Assembly (NCBI RefSeq): GCF_036885605.1
Contig: NZ_CP142523.1
Location: forward strand, 3,162,001 to 3,226,000
DNA length: 64,000 bases
From: Janthinobacterium sp. TB1-E2
Lineage (GTDB): Bacteria > Pseudomonadota > Gammaproteobacteria > Burkholderiales > Burkholderiaceae_D
Reading direction: 5' to 3'
Part shown: one piece after another, positions 15,434 through 23,501 of the stretch
Layout of the letters: each line of letters opens with the position of its first letter
Position numbering within the stretch: the stretch's first letter is position 1
Notes under the pieces: model-generated
What the model was told of the DNA's origin: nothing
What the model saw: only the letters and a program-made list of their open reading frames with translations
Database searches by the model: none
Made by a program: the position numbers and the translations under genes

Positions 15434-18379
15434 ATGCACTTGAAAAAAATGATGGCCGCGATGGTGGCGGTAGGGCTGGCGTCGACGGCGCTGGCGGCGG
15501 AGGAGGAGAAACTGGCGCGTGTCGAAGTGACGGGCTCCAGCCTGAAGCGCATCAACGCGGAGACGGCGTCGCCCGTGCAGGTGATCAACGCCAAACAGAT
15601 CGAGAACATGGGCGCGCTGACCTTGCTGCAAGTGCTCGACAACCTGCCCGCCGCCCGTCCGGCGCAGCAGGACTTCCGTTCGATGTTTACGGGCTCCGAT
15701 GGCGGTTCGCAAGCGAACTTGCGCGGCATGGGCGCGCAGGGCACCCTGGTGCTGCTCAATGGCCGCCGCCTGTCGTTCTATGGCGCGCCGGCCGGCTTCC
15801 AGACCATGTTCGTCAATATCGACGCCATTCCCGCCGCCGCCATTGAGCGCATGGAAATTTTGACGGACGGCGCGTCGGCCGTGTATGGCTCCGACGCCGT
15901 GGCCGGCGTCATCAACGTGATCACCAAGAAGTCGTACCAGGGCCTGGAAGCGCGCGCCAACGGCGAGTTTTCGCCGAGCGTGAAATCGTATGGCGAGCGC
16001 CAGGCCAGCGTGCTGTATGGCCTGGGCGACCTGGCCAGCGATGGCTACAACATCTACGGTTCCGTGAACGTCTACCAGCGCGACCGCATCGCGCTGGCCG
16101 ATACGTACCAGAAGCGTCCCTCGTATTTTTATGTAAACAATCCCAATTTCATCCCGAACATGCGCGTGGGTGTCGGCAGCGAACCGGGCGTGATGAATCC
16201 AGGGACCTTCTTTGTCTTCGACAAGGCGAAGAACAATGCGCGCACCCAGCGCGCCGTCAATGGCTGCAACAACAGCATCACCGAAGCGTCGGGCACGCGC
16301 TGTGTGTGGAATGCGCTGCCCAACCAGCTCGACACGGGCCCCACCTCGGAGCGCGCCACGGCCTACGTGAGCGGCCGGCTGAAACTCGGTGGCGACATGG
16401 AAGCGTTCGCGGAAGGCGCTTTCACCCACATCAAGATGCGCGGCGAGAATGGCCCGTCCAGCTTCAATAGCGGCAGCACGAACAACTGGTTCGCGCGCAA
16501 CACGGGCAATACCCTGAACACGTTTGCCACGCCTTTCCTGAGCCCCAACAACGTCTACCTGAAAGGCAAGCTCGATGCCGACATGGTGGACAAGATGGGC
16601 GGCGCGGCCGGCTTGAACTATTTGCTGCAGGATGCGCAAGGCCACTTCGGCCAGAAGAACGTCGATGAAAACTACCGCGCGCTCGTCGGCCTGCGCGGCA
16701 GCATCGGCGGCGGTTGGGATTTTGAAACGGCGCTCAGCGTGGCGGGCAGCCATTCGACGCTGTTCCAGACGGCGAACATCAACATCAAGGGCTTCGAGCA
16801 GGCATTCGGGCCGTTCACGAAAGACCCCGTCAGCGGCCGCACGTATATCTCCGACAATCCCGCCTACCAGTTCGGCGAAATCAGCGAGGCGAATGCGGCG
16901 CTGGTGCGCAGCGCCTATCCGACCTTCGCCATCGAATCGTGGACCAAGCTGATGACGTGGGATGCGAAGGTGGAAGGCACCCTGTTCAAGCTGGGCGAGC
17001 GCGAAGTGCGCGCCGCCGTGGGCACCAACGTGATGCGCGAGAGTTTCCTCACGCCCGGCAACGCGGATGCGGCCAATGGCCTGATCACGCAGCAGGGCGG
17101 TTCCTGGTTCGATGGCCGGCGCACCATCGCGGCCGTGTTTGGCGAAGTGGTGGTGCCGCTCAGCGACACCCTGGAAGTCAACGCGGCCGCGCGGCTGGAC
17201 AAATATCCGCATTTCTCGGCCAACCTGGCGCCCAAGCTGGGCGTGATCTGGCGCGCGCGTCCCGACCTGATGCTGCGCGGGACGTATTCGGAAGGCTTCC
17301 GCGCGCCCAACCTGGCCGAATCGGGCACGGGCGGCGTCTTTGCGCAGGTGGGCGGCATCCGCGACACGGTGCGCTGCGATGAAACGAATGCCATGGCGCG
17401 CGCGCTGATGAAGTCCAAGGTGGCGACGGATGCGGACCTGGGCAAGAGTTTGCTCAATTCGAACTGCTCGACGACGGTGGGCGGCCTGACGCCGCCGAAC
17501 CAGAACCTGCGCCCGGAAAAGGCGAAGATATCGACCGTGGGCCTGGTGCTGCAGCCGGCCAAGGACGTGAGCATCTCCATCGATTACTGGTTCATCAACC
17601 GCCGCGACGAAATCGTGCGCCAGGACTTCAACGAGCTGTTTACGGAACTGGTGGACAAGTACGGCCCGACCCTGGCCGGCACGTCCAGCGCCATCCGCAA
17701 CGACCTGACGGATACGGACCGGGGCAACGTGGCGGCGGTGGCGGCCATGTGCGCCAATCCCGCCAACGCGGGCGTGTGCACGGGCGGCGTGCCCGGCTAC
17801 TCGGTGGGCAACCTGGGCGGCTTGATCAACTCGTATTCGAACCGCGGCCGCACCCTGATGGATGGCGTGGACATCGATGCGCGCACGCGCTTTGGGCTCG
17901 GTGACTGGGGCAAGCTGAGCACGGGCATCGCGGCCACCATCCGCAAGCGCGACACCCACGACAGCGAAGACGGCAGCGATATCAAGGGCAATACCGTCGG
18001 CTACTACGATTCGCCGCGCTACCGTGCCACGGTCAACGCCGACTGGAGCTACCGCAACTTCGTCAGCAGCGTCTTCATCAACTATTCGGGCAAGACGCGC
18101 TGGGCCTACGGTCCCTGGGACAAAGACAACACGCCGGAAAACTGCACCGCCGCCTCGGTGGCGCTGCCGGCCGGCCAGTGCAAGGGCGCGCCGTCATACA
18201 CGACGGTCAACCTGGCCTTCAGCTGGAAGCCGGTGAAGAACCTGGACGTGGGCCTGAACGTGAAAAACGCGTTCAACAAGAAGCCGTACTACGACCCGAA
18301 CGGCTGGGAAGGCTACAACCATAGCCAGGACCTGTTCGGCCGCCAGTTCGCCCTGTCGGCCAGCTACAAGTTCTTTTAA
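15434..18379 (+). CDS. TonB-dependent outer-membrane receptor (GalNAc locus, receptor 1)
   Basis: A 981-residue TonB-dependent transporter of the large polymer/oligosaccharide type. A signal peptide (1-22) precedes the segment ARVEVTGSSLKRINAETASP, which holds the TonB-box-like region. The plug domain (about 45-170) contains LRGMGAQGTLVLLNGRRLSF and ILTDGASAVYGSDAVAGVIN. The 22-strand barrel follows and ends in Phe, as outer-membrane barrels do. The start at 15434 follows GGGAG. It lies 98 bp after the GH31 gene, probably in the same transcript, so it likely imports the oligosaccharide or GalNAc the glycosidase produces. That substrate is inferred. It is unlike the second receptor, which has a carboxypeptidase-regulatory-like N-terminus. 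Confidence 0.9.
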   Translation: MHLKKMMAAMVAVGLASTALAAEEEKLARVEVTGSSLKRINAETASPVQVINAKQIENMGALTLLQVLDNLPAARPAQQDFRSMFTGSDGGSQANLRGMGAQGTLVLLNGRRLSFYGAPAGFQTMFVNIDAIPAAAIERMEILTDGASAVYGSDAVAGVINVITKKSYQGLEARANGEFSPSVKSYGERQASVLYGLGDLASDGYNIYGSVNVYQRDRIALADTYQKRPSYFYVNNPNFIPNMRVGVGSEPGVMNPGTFFVFDKAKNNARTQRAVNGCNNSITEASGTRCVWNALPNQLDTGPTSERATAYVSGRLKLGGDMEAFAEGAFTHIKMRGENGPSSFNSGSTNNWFARNTGNTLNTFATPFLSPNNVYLKGKLDADMVDKMGGAAGLNYLLQDAQGHFGQKNVDENYRALVGLRGSIGGGWDFETALSVAGSHSTLFQTANINIKGFEQAFGPFTKDPVSGRTYISDNPAYQFGEISEANAALVRSAYPTFAIESWTKLMTWDAKVEGTLFKLGEREVRAAVGTNVMRESFLTPGNADAANGLITQQGGSWFDGRRTIAAVFGEVVVPLSDTLEVNAAARLDKYPHFSANLAPKLGVIWRARPDLMLRGTYSEGFRAPNLAESGTGGVFAQVGGIRDTVRCDETNAMARALMKSKVATDADLGKSLLNSNCSTTVGGLTPPNQNLRPEKAKISTVGLVLQPAKDVSISIDYWFINRRDEIVRQDFNELFTELVDKYGPTLAGTSSAIRNDLTDTDRGNVAAVAAMCANPANAGVCTGGVPGYSVGNLGGLINSYSNRGRTLMDGVDIDARTRFGLGDWGKLSTGIAATIRKRDTHDSEDGSDIKGNTVGYYDSPRYRATVNADWSYRNFVSSVFINYSGKTRWAYGPWDKDNTPENCTAASVALPAGQCKGAPSYTTVNLAFSWKPVKNLDVGLNVKNAFNKKPYYDPNGWEGYNHSQDLFGRQFALSASYKFF

Positions 18380-18391
18380 TACGTGACGCTG

Positions 18392-18417
18392 CCCCGGCCC
18401 GTCTATGCGGGCCGGGG
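18392..18417 (+). terminator. Terminator-like hairpin after receptor 1
   Basis: CCCCGGCCCG (18392-18401) pairs perfectly with CGGGCCGGGG (18408-18417) across a 6-nt loop, 12 bp after the receptor stop. The following TATTGG is only weakly T-rich. It plausibly ends the GH31-receptor transcript before the next promoter. Confidence 0.72.
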
Positions 18418-18444
18418 TATTGGCATGGAAAAGAAAAGATAATA

Positions 18445-18713
18445 TTCCGAAATGTACAATACGAAAGATAAACGTAAGTGAAAGCAGAGTGCCATGGCTG
18501 CTTTCGCGTTTTTCTCCCCGTTTTTTTGCGCCGATTCACCATTTCTGCTTACCTCGCTGCAGTCGCGTGTATCTGTCATACCACGATAACGAAAGTTATG
18601 GGACGCGTCACAGATTAAATCGAAAGATAAAATGCCTTTATTTGCCGGATTTCTCGATAAATTGCCGTTATAACTTTCTTTTTGTTGACGATACTTATTT
18701 TTCTTTTTAAAGT
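18445..18713. repeat. Second copy of the aga control region
   Basis: This region copies the elements of 11682-11950 at a constant offset of 6,763 bp: the CGAAA/AACG cluster (18445-18484), the 16-mer CCACGATAACGAAAGT (18581-18596) and the proximal promoter block (18657-18713). The sequence between the blocks is not recognisably similar, so only sites and their spacing are preserved. The divergent minus-strand promoter of the first copy has decayed here (TTGTAC in place of TTGACT, no -10 box), which fits the absence of a divergent gene. Confidence 0.8.
18657..18713 (+). promoter_or_regulatory. Promoter and proximal operator of receptor 2 transcript
   Basis: A -35 box TTGACG (18685-18690), a 17-bp spacer and a -10 box TAAAGT (18708-18713) match the GH31 promoter. 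AACTTTCTTTT lies directly upstream as a probable AgaR half-operator. The predicted start near 18720 gives an untranslated leader of about 154 nt before the receptor, in contrast to about 28 nt before GH31. Confidence 0.75.
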
Positions 18714-18730
18714 AATCCCAAGAAAACGAA

Positions 18731-18786
18731 AATCAGCCGATACGGACTGATTTCCCGGAAGGTGCAACTGCCTAGAGCTACCTTCC
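18731..18786 (+). promoter_or_regulatory. Two hairpins in the receptor 2 leader
   Basis: Two consecutive inverted repeats lie in the predicted leader: AATCAG (18731-18736) with CTGATT (18747-18752), and GGAAGGT (18757-18763) with ACCTTCC (18780-18786). They could stabilise the mRNA or form a post-transcriptional control site. The rest of 18787-18873 shows only the ribosome-binding site GGAGACACACC before the ATG. Confidence 0.55.
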
Positions 18787-18873
18787 GACGACCACCATAA
18801 AAATTGCATCCCCCCGGCTTCGCCCTGGAGCGGGGAGGGCGCGCATAACCCTCGATATAGACGGAGACACACC

Positions 18874-21800
18874 ATGCATACCACCGGACTCAAATTGCGC
18901 CACATCAGCCGCGCCGCCGCGATCGTGATCGCCCTGGCGGCCGGCGTGCCAGGCCAGGCCTGGGCACAGTCGAACGCCACCAGCACCATTTTCGGCGAAG
19001 TGAGCGCACCGGCCGGCGCCACCGTGGTGCTGGAAAACCTGGCGACGGGCGTGCAACGCACCTTGACGCCCGATACGTCGGGCCGCTACGTGGCCAACTC
19101 CATGCCGCCAGGCCGCTATGCGGTGCGCGTGCTGCGTGCCGGTTCGGTGGAAGCATCGCAGGAAGTCGAAGCCCTGATCGGCGCGGGCGCGGAAGCGAAC
19201 TTCGGTCCGGCCAGCGCGGCCGGCACCGTGGGGCAGGAGCAGACCGTCGTCGTGAAAGCGTCGCGCAATCCGATCGACGTGTCGAACACGAACAACGGCG
19301 TGATCTTCACGGCCAAGGAATTGAAGGCGCTGCCGGTCGGCAATGATGTGGCATCCATCGTGCAGCTGACGCCGGGCGTCTCGCGCGGCACCAACAGCGT
19401 GTACGGCAATGCGCCATCGATCGGCGGCTCTGGCCAGTCGGAAAACGCGTTCTACGTCAACGGCTTCCCCATCACGAACATCCTGACCCAGGTGGGCGCG
19501 TCGGAGCTGCCGTTTGGCGCGATCTCGAACCTGCAGGTACTGTCGGGCGGCTATGGTTCGGAATTCGGCCGCTCCACGGGCGGCGTGATCAACATCACCA
19601 CCAAGAGCGGCGGCAACAAGGTCGAATTCGGCGGCAAGGTCTCCATCATTCCCCGTTCGCTGAAGGGCGAGCCGGAAAACACCTATTACCCGAACACGGG
19701 CGCCAATCCCAAGACGGACGGCAACCTGCTGTACTGGAACCGCGACAATGGCAGCACCAGCAAAGTGGTGGGCCTGTACGGCAGCGGCCCGCTGATCAAG
19801 AACAAGCTGTTCGCCTTCGTGGCGCTGGAACAGACGCGCACGGACAGCCAGTCCGTTGCCGCCGCCGCCGACTCGGGCACGGCTCTGGCGCGCGGCTGGA
19901 GCACGAGCCAGAGCAAGGTGGACCGCATGATGGCCAAGCTCGACTACAACCTGACGGACGACCATCACTTCGAATACACCAAATTGTATGACCGCACGAA
20001 AACAGACAGCCAGGCATATGGCTACAGCTACGCCACGCATGCAAGCAATGGCGTCCAGGCAGGCAAGGGCGAGACGACGGTCAACTGCTGCGGTTCATCG
20101 GCCGCGCCGGGCGCCAACATCGACATCTTCAAGTACACGGGCTACCTGACGGACAACCTGACCGTGACGGCCATGATGGGCGAATCGCGCACCTCGCACA
20201 CCCGCACGCCGAACGGCTACAACCCGCTGCTGGCGCAAACGTCGTCGAATACCTCGACGCAAGTCCCTGGCCTGACGTACGCCAATCCGCAAACGGTGAC
20301 GGGCACCCTGGTCGACCCGTCGTCGGAAGACCGCCAGAAAGCCAAGCGCCTGGATCTCGAATACAAGCTGGGCAAGCACTCGCTGCGCGGCGGCATCGAC
20401 CGCATCGACGTGGAATCGAAAGTGGGCCTGAGCCTGGCCGGCGGCTACCGCTGGAGCTATCAGCGCGCGACCGATCCGAACCGGGCCATCAACGGCGCCT
20501 TTGAAACGCCGGCCCAGGGCGGCGGCTACGGCGCGCAGGGCTATTACGTCAGCAAGGACTTGAACGCCAACCTGGCGCGCCCGACCAGCGTGCAATCGGC
20601 GCAATACATCCAGGACCACTACCAGGTCACGGAACGGGTGCTGCTGGACCTGGGCCTGCGCCGCGAACAGTTCACCAACTACAGCACCGATGGCGTGGCC
20701 TTCATTTCGCAGCGCAACATGATCGCCCCGCGCGTGGGCGCCACCTGGGATTACCTGGGCGACGGCACGCTGAAATTCTTCGCCAATGGCGGCCGCTACC
20801 ACTTGCCCGTGCCATCGAATTTGTCGAGCAACATGGCCAGCCCCTTCCTGGCCACCAGCGAGATGTACACGTACACGGGCATCGATCCCGTCACGGGCGC
20901 GCCGACGGGCCTGCACGCGATCAGCAAGCCGTATTCGGCAAACAATGCGTATGGCCAGAGCCGCGATGCGCGCGAAGTGACGGCCATCGGCCTGAAGCCG
21001 CTGTCGCAGGATGAATTCTCGCTCGGCTTCGAACGTGCCCTGAGCAAGAAGCTGGTGGTGGGCGCCAGCGTCCTGTACCGCAAGCTGAACGACACCAACG
21101 ACGACACCTGCGACGCGCGTCCGCTGCAAGCCTGGGCCACGCGCAACAGCGTCGACACGAGCAATTGGGGCGGCTTCCAGTGCGCCATCATCAACCCGGG
21201 CCGCGACAACAGCCTGATGGTGGACTTCGACGATGGCAAGGGCTTGCGCCGCGTGGATATTTCTGCCGCGGAGTGGGGCAATCCGAAACCGGCACGCACC
21301 TACCGCGCCCTGAACCTGTTCATCGAACACCCGTACACGAACGGCTGGTACGGCAAGCTGACCTACACCTTGTCCGGCCTGAAGGGCAATATGGAAGGCC
21401 AGACGGACAGCATCGGCGGCGGCGACGTGGGCCTGACGGTCAGCGACGACCACAAGGAACTGATGTACAACGCGTATGGCTACCTGCCGGGCGACCACCG
21501 CCACGCCTTCAAGGCCTACGGCTTCATGCAGGTCATCCCGGACGTGACGGTCGGCGCCAACCTGTCGCTGACGTCGGGCGCGCCACGCAACTGCATCGGC
21601 GCGCTGCCCGACAACCTGAAGTTCGAGAACGACTACGGCGATTCCTACTTCTATTGCGATGGCAAAGCGGCGCCGCGCGGCAGCCAGGGCCGCCTGCCTT
21701 GGCAAGCCCAGCTGGACATGAATCTGGCCTATACTCCCAGCGCCGTCAAGGGCCTGAGCCTGAAAGTGGACGTGTTCAATGTGTTCAACAGCCAGACCGT

Positions 21801-21915
21801 GACCCGCTACAACGAGACGCGCGAAGACCATGGCGCCATCGCCCGCAGCTATCTGCAGGTGGCCGGCCGCACGGCGCCGCGTTCCGTGCGCTTCACGGCG
21901 GAATACACCTATTAA
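18874..21915 (+). CDS. TonB-dependent receptor with carboxypeptidase-regulatory-like N-domain (receptor 2)
   Basis: A 1,013-residue outer-membrane receptor of the Oar-like type. A signal peptide (1-31, ending AWA) is followed by a small beta domain of the carboxypeptidase-regulatory kind (about 35-110; GEVSAPAGATVVLENLATG), then a plug (about 120-260; GSGQSENAFYVNGFPITN and YGSEFGRSTGGVINITTKSG) and the barrel. The C-terminus FTAEYTY ends in an aromatic residue, as expected. It has its own AgaR-type promoter and is followed 66 bp later by the GH109 gene. Receptors placed this way in other GalNAc loci have been called AgaO; by context this one should take up GalNAc-containing glycans. Confidence 0.9.
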   Translation: MHTTGLKLRHISRAAAIVIALAAGVPGQAWAQSNATSTIFGEVSAPAGATVVLENLATGVQRTLTPDTSGRYVANSMPPGRYAVRVLRAGSVEASQEVEALIGAGAEANFGPASAAGTVGQEQTVVVKASRNPIDVSNTNNGVIFTAKELKALPVGNDVASIVQLTPGVSRGTNSVYGNAPSIGGSGQSENAFYVNGFPITNILTQVGASELPFGAISNLQVLSGGYGSEFGRSTGGVINITTKSGGNKVEFGGKVSIIPRSLKGEPENTYYPNTGANPKTDGNLLYWNRDNGSTSKVVGLYGSGPLIKNKLFAFVALEQTRTDSQSVAAAADSGTALARGWSTSQSKVDRMMAKLDYNLTDDHHFEYTKLYDRTKTDSQAYGYSYATHASNGVQAGKGETTVNCCGSSAAPGANIDIFKYTGYLTDNLTVTAMMGESRTSHTRTPNGYNPLLAQTSSNTSTQVPGLTYANPQTVTGTLVDPSSEDRQKAKRLDLEYKLGKHSLRGGIDRIDVESKVGLSLAGGYRWSYQRATDPNRAINGAFETPAQGGGYGAQGYYVSKDLNANLARPTSVQSAQYIQDHYQVTERVLLDLGLRREQFTNYSTDGVAFISQRNMIAPRVGATWDYLGDGTLKFFANGGRYHLPVPSNLSSNMASPFLATSEMYTYTGIDPVTGAPTGLHAISKPYSANNAYGQSRDAREVTAIGLKPLSQDEFSLGFERALSKKLVVGASVLYRKLNDTNDDTCDARPLQAWATRNSVDTSNWGGFQCAIINPGRDNSLMVDFDDGKGLRRVDISAAEWGNPKPARTYRALNLFIEHPYTNGWYGKLTYTLSGLKGNMEGQTDSIGGGDVGLTVSDDHKELMYNAYGYLPGDHRHAFKAYGFMQVIPDVTVGANLSLTSGAPRNCIGALPDNLKFENDYGDSYFYCDGKAAPRGSQGRLPWQAQLDMNLAYTPSAVKGLSLKVDVFNVFNSQTVTRYNETREDHGAIARSYLQVAGRTAPRSVRFTAEYTY

Positions 21916-21981
21916 ACTGCAGCCGGCCTGCCGTGCGGCGGACCGGCGACGATCATTACCAATGGAAGCGAGAAGAGACCA

Positions 21982-23373
21982 ATGACGACACAAATCAATC
22001 GACGCAATTTCCTGTCCGCCAGCGCCGCGCTGGCCGGTGGCGCCATGACCGGCAGCGCACTGCTGCCTGGCGAGGCCAACGCCGCACCCGCCGCCGGCCG
22101 CGACAAGGTCCGCCTGGGCCTGATCGGCACGGGCATGCGCGGCCAGGTGCTGCTGGCCGAACTGGTGCGCCGCGACGACGTGGAAGTGGTGGCCCTGTGC
22201 GATATCGAACCGATCATGCTGAAACACGCGCTGGGCCAGGTGGCCAAGGCCGGCAAGCCCCGTCCGCGCACGTATGGCGAAGACCGCGACCAGAAAGCCT
22301 ACAAGCGCATGCTGGACGCGGGCGGCCTCGATGGCGTGATCATCGCCACGCCGTGGGAATTCCATGCGCCGATGGCGATCGCCGCCATGCAGGCGAAGAT
22401 CGCCGTCGGCTGCGAAGTGGTGGCCGGCATCACCCTGCAAGACCACTGGGATGTGCTCAATACCCAGCTGAAAACGGGCACGCCGTACATGTTGCTGGAA
22501 AACGTGTGCTACCGCCGCGACGTGATGGCCGCGCTGCAGATGGTGCGCGCGGGCCTGTTTGGTGAACTGCTGCACCTGCAGGGCGGCTACCAGCACGATT
22601 TGCGCGCCGTGAAATTCAACAGCGGCAATCCGGCCAAGCCATATGGCGGCGGCGTGGAGTTCGGCGAGAAGGGCTGGTCCGAAGCCCATTGGCGCACGCA
22701 GCACTCGGTCGAGCGCAATGGCGAGCTGTATCCAAGCCACGGCATCGGTCCGTGCGCCATGTACACGAACATCAACCGCGGCAACCGTTTTACGCGCATC
22801 AACGCCTTCGCCACCAAGGCGCGCGGCTTGCACGACTACATCGTCAAGCAGCCGGGCGGCGCGCAGCATGCGAACGCCAAGGTGAAATTCAAGCTGGGCG
22901 ACGTCGTCACCACCACGCTGGCGTGCGAGAACGGCGAAACCATCATCCTGCAGCACGATACGAGCTTGCCGCGTCCGTATTCGCTGGGCTTCCGCGTGCA
23001 AGGCACGGACGGCCTGTGGATGGACTTGAACAATTCGATCCATATCGAAGGCGTCAGCAAGCCGCACCAGTGGGACGACTTCAAGGCTTACCAGGACAAG
23101 TATGAGCATCCGGTGTGGCGCAAGTACGCGGCACAAGCGGAAGGCGCTGGCCACGGCGGCATGGACTTCTTCGTCATCCACGCCTTTGTCGAAGCGCTCA
23201 AGGCCAACGCGCCGATGCCGATCGATATCTACGATGCCGTGACGTGGAGCGCCATCACGCCGCTGTCCGAGCAATCGATCGCCGCCAACTTCCAGACCCT
23301 GGACTTCCCGGACTTTACGGGCGGGCAGTGGAAATCGCGCAAGCCGATCTTCGCCCTCGACGGCAAGTACTAA
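21982..23373 (+). CDS. GH109 alpha-N-acetylgalactosaminidase, Tat-exported
   Basis: A 463-residue NAD-dependent glycosidase of family GH109, related to Gfo/Idh/MocA oxidoreductases. These enzymes remove terminal alpha-GalNAc, for example from blood-group A type structures, by transient oxidation with a bound NAD that is not consumed. A twin-arginine signal, INRRNFLSA, is at residues 4-12, with a hydrophobic stretch and cleavage near ANA-AP (33). The Rossmann motif VRLGLIGTGMRG follows at about 43-54. Also visible are CDIEPIMLKHA, WEFHAPMAIAAM, and MLLENVCYRRDVMAALQMVR near residue 175, a conserved GH109 stretch. The start follows AGCGAGAAGAGACC. A strong terminator follows. Tat export fits folding with NAD in the cytoplasm first. 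Activity on GalNAc is strongly supported by the aga operon nearby. Confidence 0.9.
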   Translation: MTTQINRRNFLSASAALAGGAMTGSALLPGEANAAPAAGRDKVRLGLIGTGMRGQVLLAELVRRDDVEVVALCDIEPIMLKHALGQVAKAGKPRPRTYGEDRDQKAYKRMLDAGGLDGVIIATPWEFHAPMAIAAMQAKIAVGCEVVAGITLQDHWDVLNTQLKTGTPYMLLENVCYRRDVMAALQMVRAGLFGELLHLQGGYQHDLRAVKFNSGNPAKPYGGGVEFGEKGWSEAHWRTQHSVERNGELYPSHGIGPCAMYTNINRGNRFTRINAFATKARGLHDYIVKQPGGAQHANAKVKFKLGDVVTTTLACENGETIILQHDTSLPRPYSLGFRVQGTDGLWMDLNNSIHIEGVSKPHQWDDFKAYQDKYEHPVWRKYAAQAEGAGHGGMDFFVIHAFVEALKANAPMPIDIYDAVTWSAITPLSEQSIAANFQTLDFPDFTGGQWKSRKPIFALDGKY

Positions 23374-23383
23374 GCTCCATTCG

Positions 23384-23418
23384 CCCGCTACCGCACCAGT
23401 TGCCGTAGCGGGTTTTTT
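23384..23418 (+). terminator. Rho-independent terminator after GH109
   Basis: CCCGCTAC (23384-23391) and GTAGCGGG (23405-23412) form a perfect 8-bp stem followed by six T residues (23413-23418), 11 bp after the GH109 stop. It ends the receptor 2-GH109 transcript. The next gene, 84 bp on, either relies on read-through or on a promoter I cannot recognise. Confidence 0.93.
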
Positions 23419-23501
23419 CTATCCACCCAGTTTTTCAACCGCGGCGCAGGTGCGCAGGCCCGTGTTCGCCCGCCGCAAAGCTGTACCACCAGGAGACGTT
23501 G

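Noticed and set aside
15410-17959. Minus-strand open frame of 849 codons opposite receptor 1
   Set aside because: His/Arg/Ala-rich shadow without motifs; the receptor on the plus strand is complete.
20095-23274. Minus-strand open frame of 1,059 codons spanning receptor 2 and GH109
   Set aside because: It crosses two well-supported plus-strand genes and their intergenic gap and has no protein-like features.
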